Positions 48,701-61,600 of a stretch of DNA of 64,000 bases are shown piece by piece. Source of the stretch: Drosophila miranda (lineage: Eukaryota > Arthropoda > Insecta > Diptera > Drosophilidae); contig NW_022881614.1 in NCBI RefSeq assembly GCF_003369915.1, forward strand, positions 15,120,001-15,184,000. The letters are read 5' to 3'. Position 1 is the first letter of the stretch, and the number at the start of each line of letters is the position of its first letter. Both the position numbers and the translations under genes were made by a program. Below the pieces are notes generated by a model. It had not been told where the DNA came from, did not search any database, and worked only from the letters and a program-made list of their open reading frames with translations.

Positions 48701-50906
48701 GCAGGAGCTTTGGCTCAACAAGCTAGATTGGGATGAGTCAATTCCAATGAACTTGGAAATAGCATGGAACTTATTAAAAGAATCCTTGGGTCAGTTGGAG
48801 AAGATTACCATACCTCGATTTGTGCATACTGATCCCATGTCACCGATTCAAGTACATGCCTTTGCCGACGCATCCATGAGAGCTTATGGAGCCTGCGTCT
48901 ATATCCGTAGAAAGACTGCAGAAGGTTTCAAGGTCTCCTTGTTGACTGCAAAGTCGAAAGTAGCGCCACTCAAGACGAAAACGCTCCCAAGGCTTGAGTT
49001 ATGTACCGCTCACCTTCTAGCAGACCTTTGTCACCGAATCAAATCACTGCTCAAGGTTCCAATTGATAAAATGATATTCTGGTCAGATTCAGACAGAAGT
49101 TACTCTTCATTGGATCAGATCCCACCCTTCGTCGTTGCCAACGTTCGTTGCGAACCGAGTAGCGGAGATTCAAGAGTGGTCAAGTGAAGCTACGTAGCGG
49201 CATGTGCCAACAAAACAGAACCCAGCAGACATAGTTTCGAGAGGTTGTGACGTAGAGGAAATCGTGCAGTCGATCTGGTTTGGTGGACCAGAGGTCTTAA
49301 AGTTTGAAGAAGAGAGCTGGCCCAGAAATCCACACTTCGAGCTTTCCGAAGAAGAGATACAGATGGAAAGTCGGAAGAAATCGGTCGGACTGACCGTCGC
49401 GGCCAAGCCAAATTACTTAGTGGATGTAATCGAGGGATACTCGTCACACCTCAAACTGCTAAGAGTGTTCGTTTTCGTGTTCCGCTTCATCCGAAAATGC
49501 AAAGACAAAAGTCTCAACTTTGGAAAAATTCCGTCATCCGTAGAATACGACGAGGCGTTTCTAAAAATAGTCGAAATAACACAGAAAAATGAGTCTCAAG
49601 AAGATATTGAAAGGGTTCGTAAAGGCACCAAGTTAGGCCCCAGTCTTCAGCGCTTGAATCCCTTCATCCATGAAGAGGCTGGTGCTCTTTTTCGTTGTTG
49701 CGAGTTGGGGGGCGACTAGTTAACGCTCCTATGTCATATAATGCCAAGTTTCCCTTGTTATTGACAAAACGCTCGCAGTTTGTGCAGACATACGTTCGCT
49801 ATCTGCATCAAACGAATTTTCATGCCGGCCCACGAGCACTCGTGAGTATCCTTAGACAGCGCATTTGGATAGTGAATGCTCAGGCGGTCTGCAGGGCGAC
49901 AGTTAGGTTGTGTATTCGTTGCTTTAAATGCAAGCCGCTACTCCAGACCCAAATGATGGGCAACTTACCCGCAGATCGGCTTCGTGCTCTCCGCCCATTT
50001 TCAGTATGTGGCGTTGATTTTTGTGGCCCAGTCTATACGACTCTGAAAATTCGTGGAAGGCCCCTTATAAGTCCTACATAGCGTTATTTGTCTGTTTTGC
50101 GTCCAAGGCGGTTCATTTAGAAATTGTCTCCGATTTGACGACTAATTCCTTCTTGTTGGCATTCCAAAGGTTCGTCGGTCGTCGAGGATGTCCGCAACGC
50201 GTGAACTGCGACAACGCGACAAATTTCGTCGGAGCAAGTCGCCACTTCAGCGAACTGCGGAGGAAGATAGAGGCGGAAGCGGACGCGATACGCGAATTTG
50301 CGTCAAGAAGCGGGTGCGTTTGCCTTTATACCGCCTCGAGCACCGCACATGGGCGGACTTTGGGAGGCCGGTGTGAAGTCTGCCAAGGGCCTACTTTTAC
50401 GGGCAGTCGGAAGCGCTCTCCTCACCGCAGAGGAGCTGGAGACCGTGCTGGTCGGGATCGAGGCGGTACTCAACTCGCGCCCGCTAGGACCCCTAAGCCC
50501 AGACCCAAGCGACGGAGACGCGCTGACTCCCGGGCACCTGCTGACAGGCGGGCCGCTCATCGCACCCCCAGCACCCAGGACCCCGGACCAGGAGGGTCTG
50601 AGCTGCTTAAAGCGATGGCGGCTTGTCTCGTCAGCCAGGCAAATGTGCTGGCAGCGATGGTCCCGGGAGTATGTGCTGGGATTGCAAATAAGATGCAAGT
50701 GGCACCAGGAGGAGCCAAACATAAAGGAAGGCGACCTCGTAATCGTCGCCGAGGACAACCTGCCCCCTCAACAGTGGCTCCTCGGAAGGGTGGTCGGAAC
50801 ACCCGCCGGGCAGGACGGAAGGGTCAGAGGGGTCGACCTAAGGACGAGCAGCGGAGCCACGTTCAGGAGGCCAATCCACAAATTGGCGCTTCTGCCAATG
50901 GTTTGA
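45793..50906 (+). pseudogene. BEL/Pao polyprotein, copy 2, multiply broken
   Basis: It has the same domains as copy 1 but with many lesions: loss of one G near 47350 and of two bases near 47447; a rearranged segment near 47640-47660 where CAATACATTA is repeated; loss of codons near 47800; a 4-bp insertion near 49093; a TGG to TAG change near 49196; and a 7-bp loss near 49682. A stretch of about 93 bp present in copy 1 before Gag is missing here near 45316. It keeps the nine Gag codons lost from copy 1 and the sense codon at the copy 1 TGA. It is not capable of encoding a full product. Confidence 0.9.
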
Positions 50907-50933
50907 AGCCTTCCAGGCCTTCAACGGGGCCGG

Positions 50934-51242
50934 TGTAGCGCCATTTGGAAAATAATAATTGTTATTAGGATAGTATTTCATGAAGTCTAGTGTAAGTTAG
51001 GCTAGGGCAAAGCGGGAGCGCAATAAAAGCTCGCTCTCTCGCTCTTGGCGAATTCGCCCCGCTTTGCCACCGTAGGTAAGGTAGGCACAGAAGAAATTGT
51101 TTTAATATATGAAAAGAAGTCGAGAAAAATCCATGAAATCGAACGCACGCACTCCTTTTTTTTTCGTCGTATTAAAATACAAAATTGCAGCCACCCAAGT
51201 TGTTTCGGTATCGTTATTTAGAAAAACTATTCTAAAATTTCA
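50934..51242 (+). repeat. BEL LTR 3
   Basis: 309 bp, followed at once by GGATC (51243-51247), the right-hand target duplication. Confidence 0.95.
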
Positions 51243-51247
51243 GGATC
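51243..51247 (+). repeat. Target site duplication GGATC, right side of BEL array
   Basis: Matches 37804-37808 exactly. Confidence 0.9.
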
Positions 51248-54130
51248 TATTGTGGCTATACTCTAAAAACAGCACTTTATAAATATATATATAAAGAATT
51301 CGTGGCTATACATGATTATTGGTTTTCTTATTGCACTTATTGCAAAAATGGATCCAACATACCAGATTGTTGGGCCTGCTGTGACGGGGTATAGGCACGT
51401 TGGCCGCCACCACCATTACCATTACCATTGGCAGTGGAACTAGCGGCGGCTTGCTTTGCAGGTGGACGACGCTTGGCCAGAGGCATGTCGTCGTCGGAAT
51501 CGCTTAACGTCAGATCAACCTGTCAGAGCAGATCAGAAAGCAAACGTATATTACAACAGAGACTCAGCAGAGTGGCAGATAAACTTACAGTTTCACTGTT
51601 CGACGTTGACGTTGGCTGGTCATCCGGTGCCGGGGACAAATTACTCTTCACTGGCTTGGTATCGTCCGCGATCAGCTCTAAAAGAAGAGGTCAGGAGAGG
51701 GGAATGGTTAAGATCAGACAAGGTCAGGTAATTCGAATCTCAGTTTTCTCTTACCTATAACATCAGATATCACCTCCACCTTTTGAACGGGTTTGGATGG
51801 TGTATCCAAGATTTGAGCTTCGCTACGTAGGCCCGGGGTACTCCAGGAGCCATCTTGATGCAGTTGTATTTCGGTGTCGTCGCTCTTTAGCAGCGTTGAG
51901 TCCAGCACCTCTTGGAAATAACTGTTGGGAGTATCAAAAAATGCATATTTGATCAGTAACTTTCAATTCGTATATTGAAGATTGGATATCCATCCACATA
52001 CCCATCGATAACCAAGTTATCATATATGGCCGGCTTATCGCACACCGGGCAGTTCCAGGTGGGCTTGCGCTCGTTCATTTGCAGGTAGAGATTGGCGTCG
52101 AAGCACTGCAAGTGCGAACACGTCGAAGCTCGGCACGGCAGCAGCATCTTCATCTTTCCCAGCGGGCAGTTGAGCGATACCTTCAGCATTGTGGTGGCTA
52201 TTTCACAGTCGGCATCTTCTGTTAACTTTTCCTTAACTGAAACGAAACGAAGATTGTGGTTAATTAATAATTTATCCAGGATTATCCAGGCTATCCAAGA
52301 TGTGATGTATGTATGCTTACTTAGGCCTCTCGTGTAATCTGCCGGCTTCACGCCCTTACTCTTCATCCGCACCAGCAGCTGTGCGGATGTGAGTTTCTTC
52401 ACCAGATAAACCGCCAGGCAGTAGCTGCGCGTGTAGTCGGGACACCACTGAACCATTATGGTGTTGGTAACGGTTGGCGATAGCTTCACATTGGAGGTAA
52501 CGTTCACGGGTCGTGGCGGACGTTTCGGCTCCACATTTGGTCGATTTGTTGGAATGACATTCTGTGTATCAGAATTGGATCAGATCACATGGCATTATAA
52601 TTGTGCAATTGGGTAGTAACTTGGGTCGCAATGATCCAATCCACACTTACAGGCAGCTGACACAATTTGTTGTTCACTTTGACATTCACATTGGGGGGAA
52701 GCAGTCCTCTTGGTCGCATGAAGTCTCCACCAGGCAGAAGCGCAGCTGAACTTGAATGGCATGCTCCACCTTTGAACTGTTGCGAATGTCGCGATTCGAG
52801 GCGATTTCGGTGGCCTGTTGGGGCGTTAATGTGAAGTAGAAAGGCACCTCTTGGACGCGCTGTGTGCTGCGGGGCACCAGCGTCGATGGCTTGATCAGTG
52901 TGCCGAGCACATCGTAGAAGGCAAGCTTTTTCAGTCTCACATCCGGGTGTATGGGTAGCTGGTTGACATTGGTTGACATCTGTGAGGCCATTTGTGCGGA
53001 CATCTGTGCACCCGGCACCTGGCCTGATCCGCCACCCACCAGACCCACAGAATTCGGCTGCACCGAAGGGGGCATCTGCATGTGCGAGTACATTCTCGTT
53101 GGATCTATGTATTGCAGTGTGGCGTTTTGCTCTTGCACGGATTGAGCGTAAACTTCTTGAATCTTTGGGGCCAACAGCTCCAAATTGGTGCGCAGAAATG
53201 ACAAAATTCTGCTTTGCAGATCGGATTTTCGTCCAGCGAAGGAAATGTTAAGGAACGACAAGACTTTTTGCAGCTCTAAGACTCGGAGCATCTGCACCAT
53301 TTGCTCAAATTCCTGCAAAGATAAAGAAAAAATATATAAAATTTGATCAAATGGCGGTTGCAAAAATGCGGGACTCCACTCTACACACCAAGCGCACTCA
53401 CACCCACACCCACACACGCACACTCTTTAGTATATATGTGTGTGTGTGTGTGTGGTTGAAAGGGCGTCCGGCATGGTCGTCTCGTATATTTGGTCTTTGG
53501 TCTTCATATTTCCGCGAATCCTCAGATTCAAACGTCTTTTTTGTCAGCCGGACAGACACAGGTATGCGTTGTCAGCCACTATATACATGGGAAAAATTGT
53601 GGCATGTCCCCGACTAACACATTACCTTGCTGGGCAAAAATGGCGTTCATAGAAAGCGCTTCATTTCACTAAACCGAGCAACTCCTATAATTAGTTGCCG
53701 TCAGACGGACCCGTTCTTGCAAACTACACTTGACAAGATATTTGCTCTATTCTGTTACTTGCTAATACAAACACCCGCACAGAATTTTTTTGTCACAGCA
53801 ATTTTGTTTTGTCCGCACGGTCTGAAATAATATGGCGGATAGCAGTGTTAAAAAATTCGTAATCCACTGAAATTGTTTACCTTTTCCTGCACTAGGTGGC
53901 CCCACAATATTATTTGCTTGTGGTCACTCTGCTTATCAATCATCCATATTTATTGAAAATTGTTTTGGGGAATCTGGTGAATTAAACTTTCGGGGAAAAC
54001 TAACCTTGTATTTGCCCGCATCAAAGGCGTTTATTGTTGTTGGTGCAGTCGACGAGGATTGGTGTCCGGTCGCTGGGGATGGTGCGGCATTTTCCGCCTG
54101 CGTGCGAGTCTGCGAGCGGGTCTTTCGCAT

Positions 54131-54892
54131 TACTATTATTTTTATCCCTCGATCAGACTACGTTGTCAACAAAACAGTTGCAAGCTCAAGAGCATTAGTC
54201 TAGGACACGCACAATACATAAATGTAAACACTATACCAATAATTTATTAATTAATTAATTAACAACAATGCTACATCAAAGTTTTAAGCAGCGTCGTCGC
54301 GACCAGTGTGACCGCGGATTTGTCGATAATATATACGGTCCGACCCTCAAAAATATACCAAAAAACGTCACAGTTTCAAAAGATACCGTAAATTATTGTA
54401 TTTGTACTGATTATTTGTATTCAAATTCCAACATAATCCTCGTTGTTAATATTCGATTGAATATTACTTGCTAGCAAGGATCGTCAGGTCTGAACAAATG
54501 ATTTTATCTGATTGGTGAAAATACTAGAAAATAATATTAAAGTCACATAATATGCAAGATGTGTGAGCTAGACAAGGTGTCTAAATCAGTGCAAAATGAC
54601 CACGAAAATTCTTCAAGATTCATTATTTTCGTCGACTCGTGTCGACAATGGGTTAATCTGCCTATAATCGGAAATCATATTCCTCCATTTTGATATTCGG
54701 TTCAGTTTAGGACCCTCAGCACTGAACTCATAATTTTATTCGACTGATGAATCAGTTTTCTACATGACTGATTAGTTTTAAGTAGTCCCCTTTAAACAAA
54801 AAGGGTCAACGCATAAAACGTAAGACATTCGATACTATCGTCATGATAGTCGCCAGACCTGCGCGCCAAAGTGGAATTTGATATGTTTGATC
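54131..54892. other. Su(var)2-10 5' flank
   Basis: About 760 bp of AT-rich sequence that should hold the Su(var)2-10 promoter and leader; a GTCGATAATATATACGG segment lies at 54321. It is cut off from older upstream sequence by the Osvaldo-like insertion at 54893. Confidence 0.5.
54889..54892 (+). repeat. Target site duplication GATC, left side of Osvaldo-like element
   Basis: GATC precedes the left LTR and recurs at 63385-63388 after the right LTR. Confidence 0.85.
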
Positions 54893-56267
54893 TGTTGCAT
54901 GCGAAGATATCGATAGGTGATACCCCATAGAAGCGGTGAGGAGGAAAGAAGTTTGAACAGAGTGGCAAGGCCAAAATTTAAGGGGAAAAGGTTAGCGAAG
55001 AGTGGCGCCACCTGGTCCTGGAGAGTGAGAGTTCCGCGCGCTCTCCGGAGCCGTTATGAGAGAAGATATCCGATCTCATCCCATAACGGAGTCCCGAAGC
55101 CAACTCACCCATACCCCAAAGAAAAGAGAGCCGCCAGCAGCCCGAATCAGGCCATGCCCTTGAACCTAGTTCAAGGGCGATAGAAGAAAGAGCGATGGGG
55201 ATCAGCGGCCCGGGAGAATTAAACAGAGCAGCTAAGCCAAGAGAGGGTTCAGAGAAAGAAATTCCCGCAACGGAGGAGCATTCGCGCCGGACATAGTGCT
55301 CTAGTGATTTTTTTGTTCTGAAAGAAAAAGTGAGTGGGATGAGGATGGAGTAGTGGCCATCACCCTGAAAAAAAAGATAAATAAATCTGTGATTCTAGGG
55401 GATCCAGATCAGTGAGAGACCAGGAACCAGGACTAGCGGGACGGGAAAGAGACCCAAGAAGCATAAGAGTGAGTCCGCTCCAGAGGGGGGAGTAAAGAAA
55501 CCCCAAATTAATTTTTTTTGTTGGCCATCCGTAGGGAATAGGTCACAGCTCCGCCATCCTGGCTTGCTTTTTGCTGGGCTCGAATACACAATCCTGGCCA
55601 CATAGTGCGGGTCCCTCGCCCATTTAGGGAGAGAAAAAAAATCATCAATCAACTTATTTACTCCCATTATTTATTTTTGTTAGACGTCTCCATTTATATG
55701 TATATGTTAATCCCCTAATTTAAGTCCGTCCATATTATATCTATATGTAACTTATTTATATTTATTATATTAATTATTTCTATTTATCTATTTATTTATT
55801 AACTGCCCGTAGTGATAAGATGAGGGGGGTATGAATAGGCAGGCTTAGTGTAGCGATGATACCGTGTAAAATTAGGAAATTGAAGTGAAAATTATAACGA
55901 AGAAAATTAATTGCTAAGCGTCTGATATGGGGTGAAAAGGAGCCACAGCAACGAGAGGGTAAGGCTGCTGCACATGGCAGGGAGATCCAAAACGTTGTTA
56001 TTCAGATCTCAGGTAGGGAGGGTACGTCAGGGGTAAAAACATCGACACCTCGACCTGGTCCACGTCTGTGTTGAAGGAAGTTACTGTAATGTTGTTTGTC
56101 GAGTAGAGTCCGTTTGCAGTTTTTTTTGTCGGTTACTTTTGTTGTTTCAATTTGTTCGAGATGTCCAATTAGTTGGTATATTGTGCGACCTGAGGGTTTG
56201 GGAAGTACCCAGCCCTGGGATGACTGGCTAGCCGGCCTTGCCCCGAAGAAAACAAAGGTTCGTAACA
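54893..56267 (+). repeat. Left LTR of the Osvaldo-like element (1,375 bp)
   Basis: Starts TGTTGCATGCG and ends GTTCGTAACA. It is nearly identical to the right LTR, which implies recent insertion. Confidence 0.93.
54908..54915. promoter_or_regulatory. DRE core TATCGATA at the start of the LTR
   Basis: Perfect DREF-type palindrome 15 bp inside the left LTR, repeated in the right LTR at 62022-62029. It is the same site found before alc. Regulatory effect is not shown. Confidence 0.4.
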
Positions 56268-57198
56268 ATAATGGCGCCCAATCTGAGACAGGGAAGTGGA
56301 CTCGCAGTCCTGGCTCTACCATCAAAGAGGGAGAGTACGGATGCGAATCACACAGACGTCGAAGAAAGTATAAATATCCAGCAGAGAAGATAGAGCTCGA
56401 GTGGTATTTTGCAATCTGGGGTCCATCGGTGTTCCGGTGGCCTGTGAGGGACTCGACGAGTTGGCTCACAGAAGCACGGCGCTGAGGGATCTGAGGATGC
56501 AAAGAAAATCCACAAAGTAAAAAGTTTTTTTTGGTGTTTGATGATTCGGCACTTATCTGACAACGGGAAGCAGGAAATCTCAAGAGGGGCTTTGGTTTGG
56601 CACTGGCAGAGGAGAATCCAAAAGCCAGTTAGCAACCGGCCCGGTGCCTGGTGTGCAAAATGAGAACCTGAAGAAGAAAAAAGAAGTACCCGAAGTTAGG
56701 ATATGGCCAGAAAGATTTCTGTTTTTCGCTTCCCCTGCTTACCGCTGGATGCAGTCGGGAGGGTAGATTCTCAATGAGATTTTTGTTCTGAGTGGCCCGT
56801 GGGGACAGAAGTCGGCCACGCGTTGCACTCGGATCAGCTACAACATCCCGCAACGGGCATTCAGTAGGGAAGTAGGCGGAAACAGCGACTGTAGGGAAGT
56901 GAGCGCCCTTGACTCTTAATCTTCCAAGGAAGATAAGATTAGTCAACAGCGCTCGCAAAGTTCTAGACGTTGGACAGGAAAAGACGTAGAACACCATGTG
57001 CGGAGTTGGCCCTAGTAGTAGCTGTGGTTCCTTTCCCCCTTATTATTGTTTTGCCGTATTAAGTGTTTTTGTGCTGAAGATCAGTGAGCTAGCGTTATAG
57101 GGAGTGTTTAGGCGATTGTTCTGAAAGAAGAATAGATAAGTGTAGTGAATAAAAAGATAAATAGGATAGTTCGAGGTAGGGAATATAGGGCCAAGTTG

Positions 57199-58674
57199 AT
57201 GAGCGCGTACAACTTGCGGTCTAAACAGAAAATGACCCGCAGGACTCCTCCACCAGGTAACCTCCAAGGACAGATGGAAGGCGGTGACACACAGGGCGCT
57301 GAGGGGCGTGGAGACGACAGCTGGAATTTGCCAGGCCAATCCAACGCACTGCCCTCCGAGATTCTCTCAGGAGTAAATGTCGCCATAGCGCAAGCACAGG
57401 AGACGTGGAGAGGCAGCATGGCAGATACCCTGAGTAAGACGCTGCAGGAGGAGATCCGTCGCGGCTTTATGGAGCTCATGGGGGCCATAACAGAGGTGAT
57501 GGCGCCTCTGCGCCAGAACGTGGAATTGATCCAAGACCTGAGATTGGAAAGAGACCAGAAGGAAATCAAGGATAATAACGGCGATCAGCAGCCTCTAGCT
57601 CACCCCAGGCAGAAGCCGAACACAGGGACCATTCCCAAAAGGTCCAAGGACGATGACGCATGGAATTCCCAGTCGCCTCCAAGGAAGCCGGCGAGGTTGA
57701 GCCAGAACTGGCGCCGAGGAATAGGCGAGGCGGACCTGGATCCAGGTGCTGGAAGGCAGAGACGGGAGACATCAGGAGACGGCGGAGGTCCCACAGATCT
57801 GCCACCATTTGAAAGGAGAGATGATTGGAGAGGAGCGAGATGGGGACGCGTCGACAAATGGGAAATCCACTTCGACGGAGACCCAAATAAGATGACGGTG
57901 CAGGACTTCGTGTTCAGGGTCGAGTTCCTCCGTAGGCAGAACCGACGGTCGTGGGACGAGGTCCTTGACGACTTTCACCATCTCGTCAAAGTGGTATTGG
58001 CAATTTGTCCGAGAACGGCCTCCGGAAGTATGGGAGGATTTGAAGGACGAGTTGGTGTCCCGGTTCCGAGCAGTGGGTGGCGAGTTTGAGCAGCTACGCA
58101 CCTTGCATGAGCGACGACAACAATCTGGCGAATCTGTGGAAGAGTACTTTAGAGCGATGCGCAGGCTGGCAGCTAGACTCACCACACCTTTGGTTGAGTC
58201 CGAAATGGTGCGAGTCTTGAAGAAGGGACTCGATGACGAGATCGCCCGCTACGTTTACGCGATCCGAGTCCGAAACGTGGAGCAGCTGAGGGAAGAGTGC
58301 CTGGAAGTGGAGTACCACTTTCGCGGACGCGAGCAGAAGTCGACGTTTCGTCCTGCGCCGAAATTCCATTCAGCCGGGAAGCGAGTGGAGGAGCTAGAGC
58401 CGGAAACGGAGTTTCTGGATGAAGACGAAGCAAGGATAGTAGAAGAAACTCACCTGGCGAACAAACCCAGGCTGTGTTGCTGGAATTGCGGCCAGTTCGA
58501 CCACGGGTTCCGAGACTGCGTGGCGAAGGAACGCAAAATATTTTGTTACCGCTGCGGAAAGCCAGAAATGTTTACTCCAACGTGTCCAAATTGCTCGGGA
58601 AACCCACGATCGGGCATGATGAAAGCGGGAGATCAGCGCTCGGGACAGAAGCCCGCGAAGAAATGAACGATGGT
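57199..58674 (+). pseudogene. Osvaldo-like Gag, frameshifted
   Basis: Starts MSAYNLRSKQKMTRR. A charged N-terminal half runs to DDFHHLVK near 57990, where the frame changes; the matching capsid sequence (WYWQFVRERPPEVWEDLKDE onward) continues in another frame, consistent with a small deletion. A CCHC knuckle (CWNCGQFDHGFRDC) and a second variant knuckle lacking its histidine follow near 58475-58600. Confidence 0.85.
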
Positions 58675-61600
58675 CCACTAATCAATATAGAAATTAAGAA
58701 TATTAGCCCGAATAAATTTAATAAAAATAGTTTGAAGTTCATACCGGCCGAAGAGAGGATGAGGAGATACATACAAATACGAAACCAGATCTTTGATGAC
58801 AGACAGCTGGAGGGGATGCGCGGTGTCAGTCGTAGACTCCAAAAGGCCCGTTCCAGATTTAAGGAAAGGCGACAGACTCGCAAGAGGTGGCCGAGGCAGT
58901 CAGACGAGGAGCAGGACGCGATCCCAGAGTATTTGCCGAAGTGCAGATAAGAGGACATCGGATTGCTGGACTCCTAGATACTGGGGCATCCGTTAGTGTC
59001 TTAGGAAAGGGCAGCCGTGAACTCCTTGCCGACCTCGAGGTGGAAATGGACAATTATGTCTCTATCATCAAGACAGCCTCTGGAGAAGACAGGTCCATAG
59101 TCGGCAAAACCAAACTCTGCGTAGGATATAACGGAATGAATAAAGAGATCTTGTTTTACGTATGCCCGTACCTAGAGCAAGCCATGTACCTGGGTATTGA
59201 TTTCTGGAGATCCTTCGCGCTGGCTCCCACAGTCCTCGGAGAAGAGCCTAGTCGATCCAGCGAGGCCCAAGTAGGCGAGATCCAAATCAGCCAGTACGCC
59301 GAACATCGCCAGGAGGACGTGGATGTGGAAGCTTGGACCCTGGAAGACACGGAAACCGAAGAGCTGGAGAAGGTAAAGAAGGAGTTTCTGACCTATGAGG
59401 ATGCCGGATTAGGAACAACGACGGTAGAGCAGCATCGGATCCAGTTGATCGAGGGCGCAGAACCATTTAAAGATCGGCATTACCCTCAATCCCCAGCGAT
59501 GCAGGAGGTGATCTGGACCGAGGTGGATAAAATGCTGGAACTAGGAGTGATCGAGGTCAGCGATAGTCCATGGAGCAATCGGCGACGGTGGTGCGAAAGC
59601 CAAACAAAAATAGATTCTGTTTGGACGCGCGGAAACTGAATCAGCTCACCGTAAAAGATGCTTACCCTCTTCCTAGCATCGAGGGTATACTATCCAGGAT
59701 TGACCAGACATATTACATTTCCAGCGTCGACCTCAAATTCGCATTCTGGCAAATTAAATTGGACCCAGAAAGCCGGAAGTGCACCGCATTTACCGTTGCA
59801 GGCCGTCCGCTGTATCAATTCGTGATGATGCCCTTCGGTCTGTGTAACGCTGCCCAGAGGTTATGCAGAGTGATGGATAAGGTAATCCCGACTCAGCTCA
59901 GATCAAACGTTTTCGTTTATTTGGACGATCTTTTGGTGATAGCCCCGGATTTCCAGACGTTGCTGCGATATCTGCGATTGGTGGAACAGTGCCTGAAAAG
60001 AGCGAATTTGACGATAGGTCTAAAAAAATCCAAATTCTGCTTTAAGTCGCTGAAATACCTGGGGTTTATCATCGGAGGCGGCACGCTGCAAATGGATCCC
60101 GATAGGGTTGTGGCGATACAAAAGATCCCGAGCCCGAGTTCAGTGAAGGAGCTACGGAGCTTCATAGGAACCGCAGGATGGTATAGGCGCTTCATCAAGG
60201 ACTTCGCCACCATCGCGGTACCGTTAACAGATGCTCTGAAGAAGCATCCGCGCGGGAAGTTTTCCTTGCCAACGGAAGCGAGGGCGGCCATAGAATCCCT
60301 GAAGAAGGCACTCACCACGGCTACTGAATTAGTCCATGCCGACTTTAAACGCCATTTCTACATCCAGTGCGACGCCTCAAATTTTGGAGTGGGAGCAGTG
60401 CTTTTTCAGCTGGATGATGACAAAGCAGAGCGCCCAGTGGCATTCTTTTCTTCCAAGCTAAACAAACATCAAATAAATTATTCGGTAACGGAGAAAGAAT
60501 GCTTAGCTGCGGTATTGGCGATTGAAAGATTCAGGCCATATGTGGAATTGATGCCGTTCACGGTAATCACTGACCATGCCAGCCTTAAATGGCTAATGTC
60601 ACTCAAGGACCTGAATGGGCGCCTAGCGAGATGGTCATTGCGGCTGCAGAGGTTCGACTTTGAGATCGAACACCGCAAGGGAGTCGAAAATATAGTGGCG
60701 GATACACTATCGCGGAAATCCTCGGATTCCAGACGACGGAATTCAAATCAACGGAATACCAGGAGTTGAAAGAAGAAATCTGCAGGAACAAAGAACCTGA
60801 CCTGGGAATAGACGGCGACCTGGTATTCAAGCGAATGGGCTTCGCGCAAATCGACGACCAAGTGGAAGTTTCCATGTGGAAATTATGGATTCCCGCGTCA
60901 CTGACGAAAACCCTCATCGCCCTCATACCGTAGCCAAGTCGGGATCGGGCAGGAAGTGGTCACGGAGAAGCCATTCCAAAAGATCTACATAGACTTCCTG
61001 GGAAAGTATCCCAGGTCAAAAAGGGGACAGGCCTGAATTTTCGTCGTCGCAGACCACTTTTCAAAATTTACCTTCTTGAAGGCGATGAGAGAGGCGACCG
61101 CTGCGAACGTCGTTCAATTCCTGGTGCAAGAGGTATTCTACAAATTCGGGGTGCCAGAGGTGATCCACTCCGACAACGGAAAGCAGTTCCTATCGAAGGC
61201 GTTCATGGACATGGTCAGCGGCTTCGGGATCCGACACATGCGCACAGCAGTCTACTCGCCGCAAAGCAATGCAGCCGAGTAAATCGGACGATACTCGCTG
61301 CAATAAGGACGTATTTGGAAAAGGATCACAGAGACTGGGACATCTACCTACCGGAGATCGAAGTTTCAATCCGTGACTCGGTGCACGAAGCCACAGGCGT
61401 AACGCCGTTTTTCGCTGTATTTGGACAACAGATGTTTCTGAATGGGAACTGCTATAAGCTGGCGAGGAAGCTGCAGTCATTGACGGAACATGAAGTGCAC
61501 GCATTAGATCCCGCGGATAAGCGACACCTCATTCGCGAGCAAATTAAACGCAGCCTACACCAAGCGTATGAGCGGAGCAGCCAGCGATACAACAAACGGG

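Larger units (their letters stand above)
37809..51242 (+). mobile_element. BEL/Pao tandem array: LTR-internal-LTR-internal-LTR
   Basis: Three 309-bp LTRs (37809-38117, 44426-44734, 50934-51242) enclose two internal regions of 6,308 and 6,199 bp. The middle LTR is shared, and the whole array is bounded by one GGATC duplication; no duplication surrounds the middle LTR. It is antisense to Su(var)2-10 and lies in its last intron, about 90 bp beyond the short-isoform stop. Confidence 0.95.
34986..54130 (-). pseudogene. Su(var)2-10: Su(var)2-10, PIAS-type SUMO E3 ligase, with exon 2 frameshift
   Basis: Coding exons are 54130-54005, 53312-52651, 52561-52321, 52236-52002, 51921-51755, 51677-51589, 51519-51363 and 35266-34986. 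PIAS proteins direct SUMO ligation at chromatin and act in heterochromatin, telomere and piRNA-guided silencing and JAK/STAT control. Visible parts are a SAP domain (MVQMLRVLELQKVLSFLNIS), a PINIT domain (LPIHPDVRLKKLAFYDVL onward), an SP-RING ([23 protein letters not shown]), SUMO-interacting VEVISD and VDLTLSDSDDD, and a Gln-rich and Ala-rich C-terminal exon. Exon 2 is 662 nt where phase requires 663: the G run at 52693-52698 has six bases, and a seventh would keep DCFPPNVNVKV in frame. Intron 7 is about 16.1 kb and filled by transposons. A short isoform reading past the exon 7 donor would stop at 51337. The gene is essential in melanogaster, so the lesion implies a spare copy or a sequence error. 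Confidence 0.88.

Noticed and set aside
55395-56583. Short frames inside the Osvaldo-like LTRs, present twice
   Set aside because: They repeat only because LTRs are duplicated; no start context or domain. LTRs are non-coding.
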